The notes: generated by a model from the letters alone, not told the origin. DNA of 64,000 nucleotides from Megaustenia siamemsis (GCA_032433765.1 JAVIAB010000160.1:31106121-31170120), one strand, 5' to 3'; shown: positions 11,901 through 26,900, counted from the stretch's first letter. Translations and numbers: made by a program.

Positions 11901-14900
11901 AATTTTTTCTTCCACGTAAACATTTTCTTAAGAAACTTCTAGCAAATATATCTAATTTTAGATCCGGTAATTACATGTCTTCTCTTGCTCCACTCATCTG
12001 ACAATTGGTCACCTTCATTATCCATTCTTAGCTCTTAGAAGTCCTTGGTTTTTTTTAAGTATTTTGGGATATTTCAGGTTTCTTTTTGTGAACAGCTACA
12101 GAAGTCAATCTTTGGTTTGAACCTAAGTTTATTATATATATTGCTGAATAGGGGATTGGAAGAGCTTTTGTTTAGTGTTAATGTTTTTTGGAAACAAACT
12201 GAAGCCACTTATAGGATCATAAAAGATATATACTGATACATTATTATAAAATGGTGTCTTTATCACCAGAATGATAACCTACAGTTACAAACCTTGCAGA
12301 GAATAACTGCAGACTGATGCAGAGATTAACATTGTTGCTTAAATCATTTTAGTTGCTTGTTTGGTTTAAATGTGTGTTTTCAAGACAACTGGAGTTAGGA
12401 AGTGATTGTGCACTCTCTTTTTGATGTCGGTTGGAATCATCACCTGTGTTGCTGATTAGGGCTGCATGGTAGTCAACTTTGTCAACAAAATTTGCCACCA
12501 CACGTTGGTGGGAGCTGTGACATATGGTGAAGTGAATATGGGGATTTCTCTACAGAAACCGATCCCATGAACATAGCAGAACTGAAGAGATGCCATTCCC
12601 AGTAACAGAGTGAAGCAGCAATAAATGGAAAAATGAAAAACTGTACTTATCAACACATAAATAAAAATTATACAAATCAATTTCATTCCCATACTTTCCT
12701 ACCTTGTCAAACATGATTACTAATGAAAAGTTGGAAGCAAAAGTTTCTCACCACAGAAATCAGATTTTTGAGAAAAGTGGTCAGAGTGACCAGAAGAGAC
12801 AGAAATCAGATATGAGAACATGAGGAAAAAATATAAACATAGAATCAAACTTGTGATATCATATCATATAAGGTACATATCTCCGAGACAAAGATATAGA
12901 GTAACAACATCATGAAAACTATACAAGATCTTATAACAATGACTGAGGTTGCCTGATGAGAAGATAGAGCTGCAAATTTGTATCTCCTCGACACTCAAAG
13001 AAATAAAGGAGGAAATAAAGAACAGAAAAAGAACAATTTCTAAACATGCAGCTTAAAATGTATTATATGAACCAAGGCTACCAATATACAAGATATCTTT
13101 TATCACAATAAAATCACTTACTCTTTAAACGGATTACATCTTCCAAATTAAACTCTGGAACTGAAATTAGAGATTTCATAAAATGCATACTTTATAATTG
13201 TACTACAACAATAAGTAACTATAAATAATGACAATCAATGTTTATTTTAAAATCAAATTTAAGAATGGAAATTACAGAAAACATACAAATTGCCATACGT
13301 ATACAACAAATAATGACACTTTTTAAACATAATTTATAAGTGAAAAATATTGTATACTTTAAGTGTGCAATAACACACTTTTAATCAAGAATACTTAATT
13401 CTAGCAAGGGTGTAATAGTCTATTTTTTGTTCTAAATAAATTCAGTAAAAGTAAATTCAGCTAAAATTAATTGCTAAAAATATTGATAGCTCATTGGTCA
13501 GTTATACAACAGCAAACCAACCATCCAACATCAATTTTTTTTAAGTTGACTAACTAGAACAATCTATCATCTTCAGGTTAAATAAATAAATGCATACACT
13601 TTAGATGTCACATGCACCACTGTGTTTATGTGGGCTAAAAATCCTAACTGTATGCTAGTGTGGCTACGAGGGCCCTGACTACAGTCAAGGGAGAAAAAGA
13701 ACAGAGCCACTGTCACTTGTCACACATCATAAGAGGTGATTAAGGAAGTTATGGCCAGTGTCTTTGTCTGTGCTACAGTGATCGTTTATCTCAGCTGATG
13801 CCATCTTAATGCTTCGCTAGTATGTATTGAGCATACTTACCAACTGGGAAGCATGTTGAGGAGGGGAGGTTCTGAGCACTATGAGTTTTCCGTTGTGCAA
13901 TAAAAATGATCTGTTAACTAATAAGGATACTCAACACTGCAATCAAGATGCTCCTAACAAGAGTAAAATTGATTGCAGAATTTGTTTGATGATGTAAACG
14001 CCAAAATGAAATGTTTGCCAATTGACTTTCTAAAGCAGTAAATAAAAAATTAAAAAAAAATAAAATCAAGTTATAGATTGAGTGTTAAAGACTCTCTCTC
14101 TCTCTGCGATCAAGACTCAATCAGAGTAGGATTCCAGACTCTTTCATGAAGTCAGCTGTCTGTTTAAGCGAATCGATTGCTCCATATAGTTTTTCTTCCA
14201 GGGAGGTGGAGGTGGACCACATTGCTCTTCTCAGGTCTGTGTACTGGGGGCAATCCTGTAGAACATGTTTTGTAGTCATATTGTCCAGTGTACAGTGGCA
14301 TAGGCTGGTTGTACCTATATTGAATTTGGTGAACATGTGATTTCTCATTCAACTTGTAGCCAGTGCGTAGACGAAGTATGATGACTTGATCCCTCCTTGA
14401 TAGTTGGTGGTATCCGTCACTCTCATTATGTTTTGGGTGTTCTCGTTTCCATTTTTCATAGAACTGATCCTTGAGGATGGATTTTGCTTCATCATAGCTG
14501 AGCGGATGGTTCTCTTGTGGTAATCTCCCTCCCTCTTTAGCTAATTTGTCTGCGCGTTCGTTCCAGTGTATATTACAGTGTGATGGTATCCACTGAATGA
14601 CTACTCTCTGGAAGTTATTGCATAGTTGGTCCAGGGTTGTTCTCAAGTCATCTAGTTCATTGTTCTTGGGGCTTTTTAGAGCTGATAATACTGACAGTGC
14701 ATCAGTCAGAATCACCAATTTATTGTGCATGTTATTTTTGTGTTGAGTAGCCAGTGTTGCAGCATCTCTGATGGCCTCTGGTTTCTGCTTTAAAGTTGTT
14801 TGAGAATTTTCCAGTAGCTATTGACTTGGTGATCTCGTCCTGATTATTCAGCGTCAAGAACACACCTCCCCCTCTATTTCTGGTGGCATTTGTAGCAGAG

Positions 14901-17900
14901 CCATCAGTGTATATGTGGGACCAAGAGTCCTGTGATTAGGTATCGTGTATGTGTTTTTCTGTTACGTGTTTTCTTTCTGTGTCTGATTGGGTGCCTTTTT
15001 TCATGATTCCTGTTATATTTTCCTTAAGTTCTGGTATTTTATGCTTTCCATGAGGAGACATATCAGATGGGCCCAAGGGTTTCATTATTGTTTGGGAAAG
15101 TACTGGGTCTCCAGTGGTTAGTTCATTGGTAATTGCAGCGAAGTTGCTCCTCTTTAGTCGTACAATTCCGGAACCAGTTATTCTTTGGTGCATGGGGTGG
15201 CTAAGGAGCCTTCTATATTTCTCCGCTTGTTGCAATACTTTAGTGACCCGTCTGTCATCTAAGGGTTGTAAACCTGTTACTGTTTCTAGAGTCTTGATAG
15301 GTGTAGATTTCATAGTACCGGTGATGATACAGGCAGTTTGGTTCTGTTAATTTTGCTAAGGTGTGATTTGGAAGCCATAGCCCAGGTTGTGACTCCATAC
15401 TCTAGAACTGGTCTGATTCTTCCTACGTATAGTCTTTTCAAAATATTGCTGTCTGTTCCCCAGTCCTGCCAATTTCTTCATAATATTTGTTCGTTTTCTG
15501 GCTTTTTTCCTTGCTCTGTCTATCTGATTTTTCCAAGTCATTCTGCGATTCATGGTTACGCCAAGATATGTTGGGTTTTGGTCAATAGGGAGTGTATGGT
15601 CTTTTATCTTCAAGTTGGCAGAGAGTGTGTTTCTAGCTAGGTAAAAATAAAGTGAAGTTTTATAAATGAGAAAAGAATAAAATAAAAAATGACACAACAG
15701 AAAACTGTTGAGAAAACTATAGAATTAAGGTACCTATAATTTCTAAACAACTGAATCATACAGATTAAAGAAAGTTTACAAGAATACATTTTTATTAAAA
15801 GGAATGCTTAATGAGGCATTATAATTTTGAAAAAAGAAACAGCTTAAAAAAACATTCAACATAACTTCCACTGTCCGGGTTATTACTTCAGATCCTGGTT
15901 TTGACTGCGCAAAAATCTGGAGTATGCCATCTGTACACTTACTAGCATAACTGAGACTATCCCACTACTAATTATCTTATCAATGTGAACTTTTAGCCTT
16001 TGACTACTGTAAAAACACCTCTGACAAACAGAATAAATTGTCTGGCTAAGTGTGTAGAGATCAAGAAGGAACATAAACCAGTACCCAGAAAATATTGTGC
16101 TGGAGTTGCCAAAAGGCACAGACATCAGCCACAAAACAAATTATGGCCTCTTAATGCCATTTTAGGCACTGATGATTAAAAAAGTAATTTTCAGGTGGAC
16201 AGAAAAAACATAAATTCATGCAAGAACACGTAGATGCGTAAATCAAAATAAGCAGGTTGTATGTCACGGCCCTGACAATTTTCTTTTTCAAAATAAAACA
16301 TTTCCAACAATTTACAATTTCGCAAATTACCAATAACTGAATCCTCCACTTGAGAGAAGTCTGCTTCACTTGTACTTAGATCAGCAATTTTTTCTGCCAA
16401 TTTTGTGGTTTCTTCTATAGCTGTGGCAAGGTCCAAAGAACTTAGATCAAATGATGCCGACTCTTCACATATTTTCTCCTTAAATATTTAAATGTAACAT
16501 TATTAAATATAAAGTTGCATCACATTATTAAATATAAAGTTGCATCACAGAAATATTGCAAACACAACTGTAACATGTTTCAAATGAAACTTAAATGCTT
16601 TTAGGAATTTCTATCCTCACTACAGCTGTTACTTTTTTTTAAAGATAATTTATTCAATCTCTCCGCTCCTTCTTCGTCTTAACGTTCACCTATTAAGCAG
16701 GCATTGAGTAAGGGACTGCATTGAGTCACTAGTTTACTATATAAGTCGCAATATCTTTGCCTTTTGGTTAGGCACATCTGTCTTCAGCATGGATGAGTAG
16801 ATTTAATTAAACAATTTTTTCCCAGACAACAGCCATTTTTTAGCCTACTTTTGTCAACCTTGAACACCTCCTGTTTTTCCCCATTTCCCCATGAGAGGGC
16901 TAGACAATGGATCTCACTACTCAAAGACCGGAGGAGGGTAACACCATGAAGAAACCACAGGCTCAATTTAATTTTAAATTTCCACCTTTTTACCCAGGAC
17001 CTTCTTGTCCAGAGGCAGGTGTCTAACCACTAAATCATTCAATTCCCCCCAACACACACACACACACACACGCATGCACGCGCGCACACACACACACAGA
17101 GTCAAACCAATAGTACTGTTTATTATATTTAAAACATTTACATACATTTTCTATTTCTCATATTTTTTTTTTTTAAAGTAAAAAGAAAAGAGTACCCCAA
17201 CACAATCAATAACATAAGAGGAATGTAGTGTTAGTAGCACACTTGACAACCAGGACATCTATGGATGATTTATTATGCAAAACCATCCTACTTTATCAGT
17301 AAAAAAAAAGTGTTTGTGTTGATTTTTGAAAGCTCGGTGAACTCTAAAGCTGTAAAAAAAAAAAAGTAAAGCACTCACATCAAGTGGCGTATAGGGAATA
17401 TGGTGTTAGTGCCCATAAATTTTACAGACCTTCAGCACATAATTTTTGGGGTAATGTGGTCGGTATTGCGCCCGTGCCACTTTACTTTCCCAGAAAAAAT
17501 CCGGTACTCATTAAAGGCTGGGTGAACCGGAAGCCGTCAGTTGGGATCGAACCCTACCTCTTGTCCTTTGTAGTCCAGTTCACTAACCACTGAGCTATCG
17601 CGGCTCCCACTCTAAAGCTGTGCCCGTCATTAAAAAATGTTAAAAACTAACTGTAGCTGGGAGTTAATCCCCGACAATTTGGTTAACAGATGAATGAGCC
17701 TCTACATATTTTAAAATCTTAAAAACATAAAGCTTCTGATTCAATTCTTTGCTTTTCACATTAAATACACAAATTGTCACTTATATTAATAACTTCAATT
17801 CAAGAACCTCATGGCCTCTACACTGGGCATGCTGACTTACTCTTCAGCCCTATAGAAAACCTTTGGCATAACTCAGAAATTGGAACAAAATGGTAGCGAT

Positions 17901-20900
17901 ATTTATTTCTTATATTTTAAGAAAAAGAAGCAAATAGTTACTGACAATTTTTTATTTTGTCAGTGACTGATTATGAATTGTGTATCTTCACAATGTCCAT
18001 GTTGCAAAAATGTGAGAAATATAAACAGAGCTGTGCTGCGCTATTGGTACTAAAATCATGAACATGATTGACTGATAGCCCTCAAGGGGGCTAGAAAATC
18101 ACTGGAGGTTGTAGAAATGTTGTTTTACAGAAGAATTCTGAGAATACCAAGGACAGCTAAGAAGAATAATGAAAACATTCTGAAAGAGGCCAAGTAATAA
18201 GAGAGCTAATTTCCAATATTGGAAGCAAAAACAATCATCATTTTTTGGCCATGCAATGAAAAGGGAACAGCTGGAATAGTTATAGTTATTCGAAGGTCCC
18301 GGTATCACTGCAAAATGAAAATCCCTAAATGCTCAACAGCCCGTGCCAGTGGAATCATCTGAATTAACATCTCATTAAATATCCAAACAAAAAAAGGCAG
18401 CTGCAGTCCCCATCATAGCCGCTAGCACACACCAAAAGATCTAAGGTCAAGCCCCGAAAGTGAACGCAGCTGAACTGTCCTTCATTATATGATATTATCA
18501 TTCATCATAAGCAATCTGAATATATAAACACCATCCGGAGGAAAAGCACAGCTCACGGTGTGCACAGAGCACTAAACTCAGTAGCTCCGGCAGCAAGCCA
18601 GCTGGAATATATTGTGACAGCTGGGAAAATTGAGGGACAAAGAGACAGAGGGAAGCAAAGAGAAAAGATACTAGACAGCTTAAGTGAATGGCTTGGGAGA
18701 AGGTCAACAACAGAAATGATAAATAACTTTCGAGATCGAAAGTTGTGGAGAGACATGATCACCTATGCCAGCAGGCATGGTGCATGATGATGACATATTG
18801 TCAGGTCATAAGGTGTACAGGAGTTGATTCATGTCAATGGAAGAGTTGACAGGTTGGCCTCCAGGCAAACAAGTGATGGTAATGACCGACATAAAAAAAA
18901 GTAAAGTACCCCCTTCATGCCAAGTGGCGTATAGCGAATATGGTGTTAGTGACCATAAATTTTACAGACCTTCGGCACATGATTTTTGGGGTAATGTGGT
19001 CGGTATTACGCCCGTGCCACTTTACTTTCCCAGAAAAAAATCCGGTACCCATTAAAGGCTCAGTGAACCGGAAGCCGTCGGTTGGGATCAAACCCAACCT
19101 CTTGATGATAGATATATACGATGGAAATTACTTGAAAGCCTTCAAAAATTCAAAATTGGAAACTGACACAAATATTGATGAGGGTGGAGTCCTGAGATTT
19201 GTTTGGAATCCTTCTTCAGCGTTTAAGTCTCATGACTTAAATGAGCTTAACTCTTTGTCCTGTTTCCCAACAGACGGATAAGAAAAACGTCAAGACATAT
19301 GATGAGCTGGTCGCATGGTCGGTACTCGTATATGAACATGTCCTGATTTTTCCCTAAGCCTGCACGGTGGCTGACACACTCCATCTTCAGCAGGCTGGAT
19401 GTTTAGAATGCTGTATCAAACAGATAGGAGTGACAACCAGTAGGGATTAATTAGGTGTATGCAGTACAAGCAAGTTATTGGGACTATGGTTGAGTATACA
19501 GTCAACAGTTGAAAGTGTTGAGTATCTATGAGTTTTATTTGGAGTATATTGTGATATCAACAATAAACAATGAGTAAATTTCTTCATTGTGAATGTAAAC
19601 AATAATTTACCAAATTGTGAGCCTCATCAAAGATAACTATGCTGCTTTGTAGCTCCACACCATGGGCTTTCCTTGACTGGAAAAAAAAAAAGAGGCTGGT
19701 AAAATTTTTCTTAAAAAGTTTCATTTCTAAAAACATACTATACTAAAATCAAAGTCCACAGATATCTAAAATCAAATTTCAAAAGTTGAAAACTCCACCC
19801 TAATCAATCTCCATCTACACTGAATTATCTATTCTAAAGCTTTAAAAATACAAGTGTTATCTTTAGTAATCAACAGTAATAAAGAAATCACGGTTAGAAG
19901 CAAAACTTATAATTTGGTGTTTCTTCTATGAGTCTTTAATTGAACTCATACATCCACCTACAAATCCAGTCTCCAAAAATTACAGTTATCATAAATCTGA
20001 GCTGATCCACTTCACAACATTTACAACCTTTAAAAATATTTTGAACAAATTTTTAAAATGTATTTGTCATCATAATAAAAAATATTCACCTTGCTGTCCA
20101 GTAGATAATTGTATGGCATGAAGACAATATCAGCATCTGTCTTGAGCTCCCGAGCCATATAGTATGGACATGTTCTGGAAAAAAATAATCATGTTGGAAG
20201 AAAAAAAAAAGATAATTTACATAAGAAAAGAGGATTATGGAGACCAGGTGGTCAAATCAATAAATTGCACTCCAAACCAGAAGAACATGGGTTTGATTCA
20301 CAGTAGGATCAAAAATTGTTTCTATCCGGGGTGAAATAGAAACACATACCCAAACACTGCACTGGTCACAACCTTTATTCTCTCTAAGCCCCCTCCGACA
20401 GACCTGAGTTTTTTTGTTGTTTTTTTTATGGTGAGGTTAGTAAAACAAGTCTGAGGGTTAAAGGGTCACCTTGGGAAATAAATAGCTACACGATAATAAG
20501 GAAAGCATTGGGGGAATGGGTGGGCTAGAGTTAAGATATCAGCCTCTGGACAAGAAGGTTCTAGGTTTGATCCCCACCACAGGCGGTGGTGGGTAAAAAA
20601 AGTAAAGTGCTACCGTCACGCCAAGTGGCGTATAGGGAATATGGTGATAGTGACCATATATTTTACATTATTGGGAATTTTATAATATCAAATTCATGGC
20701 TTCTTTGTGCTTTAACCTCCTTTGGTCTCTGGGTAGGGAGATCTAAAGTCTAGCCCTCTCAGAAAACTGTGAAAAACAAGAGGTCACATGTGCACTCGTG
20801 CATGTTAAAGAGCCCTTGACAATTAAAATCGAAAAAAGTAGGCCAAAAATAGCCACTGTCCTGGCAAAAATTGTTAGGCAAAATCTACTCATCCAAGCCG

Positions 20901-23900
20901 AAGACAGATGAGTCGGGCTGAAAGATGCAGATATCATGGCATTGCCATAAAGTAGCAACTCAATGAATCCAGGTCCACTTAACAGGTGAACACTAAGAAG
21001 ATTAGTGATAAATAATAACTTCTGCGTTTATCTGACAACTATTTGCTTCATCACCTGCGTTGAAAGGACGCAAATAAGACAAAGATGTTTGTGTGTTGTG
21101 TTTTACAGCTAGCTGTGATATCTGCACCTTTTGGCCCAACACCTCCAACCTCAGCATGACAGTTTTGGGTAACGAATTGCTTTCCCTCTCAATCCCTAAT
21201 CACTTGGCAAGAATGTTTAGTCTGTTACAAGAGTTACCATAATTGGGGAGGGGGAGTAGGATTTTGATCAGTGTTGTTGCTGGTCCTGACACAATCAGTC
21301 AGCTATGAGCCACTGACCTCTTTCAGCCCCAGTGCTTCCCAACATCTTGGCCCCCGATAAAAACTATAGATGACCAAGACCACAAATATTTACCAATCAG
21401 AGCATATTAGATTAAGAATAACAAACTTATATATTTAATTTTTGTGTTCCATTGGTTATATCGCACAGCAGCGTACAGACAGCTATAATGTTTGTGCCTT
21501 TTAGTCTGATATAATGCATGTTCAAATGAAACTCATCCCAACTGCTTTATTTATGTAACTTTTGTAAGGTACATCAGCAGGTGTGGCAGCAAGCAATTGT
21601 TATGAGGAAAATACTCAGCAGTGTTCTTTAGAAAAAGTTGCCATAGGCATGTAAACATACATCCCACTGATTGGGTAGACGATGGATGCCATCCAAGAAA
21701 AATTACTTTAGTTATTCATTGAACCATTTTGTCACAGAGGCCATGTCTGCATCAAAGTCAAACAGTTGACCCTTCAGAGATTTTTTAAAGGGTTTGAACA
21801 AATGAGTCACATGGTGATAGATTGGGGCTGTAAGTTGGGTATTGCAGAACTTCCCACCGTTTCCCAACACTTCCTGCACATTGTTAGCAACATGTGGATG
21901 AGCATTGTTGTACAACAGAAACACACCATGCAAAACAATGCAGGGTCTGTTATTCTTGATGGCTGTATGCAGGTTGTCTTGTACATCACTGTAGTGGATG
22001 GCATTAATGTGCATACAAGGCTCTTTAAAGTCTGCCTGTAAAAGCCCATCATGGTAAAACAATGTTGTCAACATAGCATTACCAGTGGAACCTGTGACTT
22101 GAATTTTGGGGGGTTTTGGTGGTCTGGGATGTTTTCATTGCATGCTCACTGTTTTGCTAGATGGCTCAAAGTGGTGGCACTACAACTCATCGCCAGCCAC
22201 TATGCACAACAGATATACATTACCCTAAAGAAGTAAAGGCACCAAGATGTATAGTGATGTGAAGCTGCTGTAAAGCTGATGATAATGACAATTTTTTAAA
22301 AAAGGAAAAAATAGTGGTTTAGGTAACGGCTTTACGTGGTAATTAAAAAACAAAAGTCGACGTTTCGGCCAAGTAGGCCAAAAAGCCAACTTTTGTTTTG
22401 TTAATTATCACGTAAAGCTGTTACCATACCACTTTTTTCTCCTTTTTTATACATTATCCTCCTCTTCGTAACGCAGCAGGTGGTTCAAATCCCACCCCAT
22501 GCGTTCTTTTTTATGGTGATCATCAGCATCTGTGGCACCCATTGTGAACACACCTTACGATAATTCAGCTTCTTCCTAATCAACATCTGAACAGTTCTAA
22601 GTGACACAGCGAATTCCTCTGCTAGCGAACGTAAACTCCAATAATGGTACACCCAAACTGCTGCATCAATCACGCATCACACATTCAACTTTGTCATGAC
22701 AATTTTTTAGAACCTTTCATTAACATTAGAACAACCAAGAGGAAGTACAGTGAGGTGCAAGTAATCTGCTTTGATTTATTAAGATGTCAGCAGTCAGCTA
22801 TGGTTGCTCATGAGCTCAGTAGTTGTTCAACAGAATAAGGAATTTAACATTTAAAAACACATTTTATACAATAGAATAATAATATAAAGTTGAATATGTT
22901 AAATTTTAAACAAATACTTTCAGTTACAAAACACTAACACTAATTAGAATAATATTTATTTAAGGCAGAGTTAACATTTTTATTACTGAAGAACTTATTT
23001 CTCCACATTTTTCTGCATCGTTTAGATTTTTTGATATTTAAAAAATTCTATTTTATGTTTTGCAAACAAACCTATTGTTAATTTTCCTGCATGATGCAAT
23101 TGTTAGGAGCTTATTTTGAAATTTGTTTTTAATTGTCATTGCTCATTTACCAAGTATTGATATTCATTTCTAAATCACATGATAAATGAATTCCATAAAA
23201 ACTAATTTAACGGTTTCTAACTTCTGAAATAAATAAATAAACCTCACTTTGTCTTGTGTCCAATTTTTATAATATCTTCAATGTCCACAACATTACCCAT
23301 GGACCGCCTGGCATCACCATTCTTTTTAAACTCTATAATTGGAAATCAAAATGAGACCGTTACCGTTTAATTGAAGGAAACAATAAATAAAATAATCAGA
23401 GAGAAATATCTCAGAAATATTGAAGGATAACACTATTGCTTTCAATATCAAGCAATTTATTACTACCTATAACAAGAAATAATTATGCCTCCTCATTAGA
23501 ATGAACAACTGCATCCATTACCTACAATGATTTCTATGTTTGGTTGTCCATTCATCTTTTTACCATGAACCATGGCTGTGTTTGCTCTCTCATTAAATGT
23601 TGTCAATGATTTTTAGTATTTTAGCTAATATTTCTGCTCAAGTATAGTTAACTTCAAAGACACCATTATGTGCAATTATGCCTATTTAGAATTGTGGTAT
23701 CAATTTCTTTAACATAATGAATAACAAAACACACATACAAAAACTAAGAATAGCAAAATGTTACATCTTCTCAATATTCCAATATGGTGCATAAACATGG
23801 ACATTAGACAAGAAAACAGAACAGAGAATTGAAACCTTTGAAATGTAGATATATAGAAGAATAGGTAGAATTGGATGGAAGGAAAAGAAAACAAACGATG

Positions 23901-26900
23901 AAGTCTTAAAACAACTAAAAATGAAAAGAGAACTACTAAACACAATTCAAACAAGACAAATACGATTTTTGGGCCATGTTAAAAGACACAACAGCCTACT
24001 AAAAGTAATCCTGGAGGGGAAAATACAAGGTAAAAGAGGCAGAAGCAGACCAAGACTAACATGAACGAGTAACATAAAAAGATGGACAAACCAGCCTATG
24101 ACAACCTGCACCATCAAAGCAAGAGACAGAGCAGAATGGCGCTCCATGGTAGCCAACCTTCGTCACGGAGATGGCACTTGATGATGATAATGATGAATGA
24201 AGTTGATAGCTGTAGCCTGAAACCATTGTAACCTGCTGGGTCACCTCTACTGACTTAAAGTGTCCAACACAATGTCCTTGTGAAACTGGAACACAAGACC
24301 CACTCCATTTTTGCCGTCTATATAATATATGATATTAAAAACGGACCCCGGATGCAAGCCATCTGCGATAACACACTCTCTAGCGTCATTTACTCCCCTC
24401 TAAATTCCTTATATAACAAGAAGAAACATATTCAAGAACCAATATAATAGAAGAAGAAGTATCACCAACTTCAAGATACATCCAAAAACAACAAATTCAA
24501 TGGACTGAACATATCCTTCCTTCCTTCCTCACCCAGTGAGCCTGGGGATTGTTAGGGCACTAGTGACAGGTTTCATCAACTTTGTTCCATTGATCTTTAT
24601 CTACAGTCATTCTTTGGGACTGCAAAGTCTATGCCTGCCTCTTCTTCTACATCCTTTCACAGTTTGCTGCAGAATAGTTTTTGCCAGGCCAGATGATCGA
24701 GATATGTGGCCATAGTTCTGACATATAATGTGTCTAAAATCAAACAGCATTCCACTACAAGCATTAACTCTTCATGTCCGTGTTTTTTCAACCCTGCCAA
24801 AAGTGTTTAGCCGTAATTTAATCTTCCTGAAAAATACTTCTTGCACCAAATCTTTCATATTTTCACTATAACAACTCATAGACATATGTATTAGGCATCA
24901 ATTTAAAGGAAAAGGGGCACAGATTCATAATCAGCAACAATATTTTTTTTTTTAAATGAAGGATAAGAATTTAATAAATTAATAATCAAAGTTTTTGAAA
25001 AAAAAAATGTAATATAAAAAATGGTACTCACCTATCCAAAGTGGAGGTCCATTTTAATCCGACAGTGCTACTAAAACTAATTACATTCGCTATCACATTC
25101 AAAGTTTTCAGAACATAATTCCTAGCTTTTTCTACTGTTAGTAATAATTCACATTTAAGAGCGATAGATACTTCACTGCTGCTAGTCATTTTTCATTTCT
25201 AAACACGGGTCAGCTGATTAAAGACTTCAGAAAATAACACAAATTTAGACGATTTTGTTAACAAATTTAAACACACGTTGAACGGTTAAAGCATGTCTAA
25301 AGACAGAAAATTCTAATAGAGTTCAATCCCTTGTAGGAAGTCACGATAGTTCAGTGGTTAGTGAACTACAAAGGACAAAAGGTAGGGTTCGATCCCAACC
25401 GAAGGTTTTCGGGTTCACCCACAGCCTTTAATGGGTACCAAATTTTTTTCTAGGAAAGTAAAGCGGCTCAGGCGTAATACTGACCACATTACCCCAAAAA
25501 TCATGTGCCGAAGGTCTGTAAAATTTATGGTCACTAACACCATATTTCTTATAAGCCACTTGGCGTGACGGGGGCTTTTTACTTTTCCTTTTTTTTCTGC
25601 AAAGTTGTGTTCTGAGTTATTTTGTCATATAATCGCTTTATTTATGCTAAATAAGTCTGATGATAATACACATTTTCAATCTTGCTTAACATATTGTTTT
25701 ATCCATTGGAACATACTCAGCTCATTGACAGTTATGGACTTTGTTGCATTTTGTTGCCATTATAAGTTCCTTATTATTCTCAATTCTTTGTCGTAAACAT
25801 TTGCATTGTATAAAAAAGAAAAAAGAAACGTAAGGTTTCTTTGCGCTTTTTATTTTGCAAAATGTCTTGGCGTAGTCTATACAACACAAATACTAATGTG
25901 TTTTCATTTCCGTGGCTCTTTCTGATAATATTCTTATGATGTTATTGGCCCTAACCGTAAATATACACTCCACGAATCCACATTGTTTATAATTAATTTT
26001 CAGTTTGATTTTGTTTTTCACTTTCTGCTTGACGATTCTTAGTCTGGACCCATAACAAAATGACGATTTTTAGTCTGGACCCATAACAAAATGACGATTT
26101 TTAGTCCGGACCCATAACAAAATGACGATATTTAGTCTGGACCCATAACAAAATGACGATTTTTAGTCTGGACCCATAACAAAATGACGATTTTTAGTCT
26201 GGACCCATATCAAAATGACAATTTTTAGTCTGGACCCATAACAGCATAACGATTTTTAATCTGGACCCATAACAGCTTAACGATTCTTAGTCTGGACCCA
26301 TAACAGCATAACGATTTTTAATCTGGACCCATAACAGCTTAATGATTCTTAGTCTGGACCCATAACAGCATAACGATTTTTAATCTGGACCCATAACAGC
26401 TTGACGATTAACACGGGTCTCTGGACTCATAACAGGACGACCATATACCCTATATGCCACTTGGCGTGACGGGGGCACTTTACTTTTTTTTTTTAAATCC
26501 CTTGCAGATGTGGTAGCTTAAAATGTGTAGTATTTACTATAATAAAATGAAAATCAAAATGAACCATGTCCGCGTTCACTTGGCAAAATGTGAGTAAGTA
26601 AGTAACCATGACAGTGTTCCCATGGACATCAGGAGTTAACAATTAGATACAACAATGAAAGAAGAATAAGAACACATAAATGACAGGCTCATGAAATTTC
26701 AAGCTCTATACAAATTAATAAGTATGACACAAATTCTACACCTCTGTCATTGACCACCATGCAGCCCAGCATCTAGGCCCCAGACAAAAACTAAACCACT
26801 CAATTTTCTATGACACTGTACAGCACAAGGGAATCTAGAACACAAGAAAGAACAAAACAGTTTTCTATCTCTGACAGCTATCTTCAAATCAGTTTTGTCT

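Larger units (their letters stand above)
25337..26495 (+). mobile_element. Composite SINE1 plus unique segment plus 31-bp satellite unit
   Basis: The order is complete SINE1 (25337-25590), a unique segment of about 440 bp (25591-26030), about 13 copies of a 31-bp satellite (26031-26438) and a second SINE1 3' end with T-run (26443-26495). The whole unit is flanked by aatcccttgYag at 25325-25336 and 26496-26507 (11 of 12 identical), which looks like a target-site duplication. SINE1 to satellite recurs inverted at 43812-48017 with the same internal junction. Confidence 0.75.

Noticed and set aside
24515..24700. LINE 3' fragment next to a (TTCC)n tract
   Set aside because: Some resemblance to LINE C-terminal text on the minus strand, but too weak to assign.
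25032..25189. Alternative first exon of RTEL1
   Set aside because: It leaves 2 nt at the donor, whereas the next RTEL1 exon needs 1 nt; joining them gives a stop within two codons.
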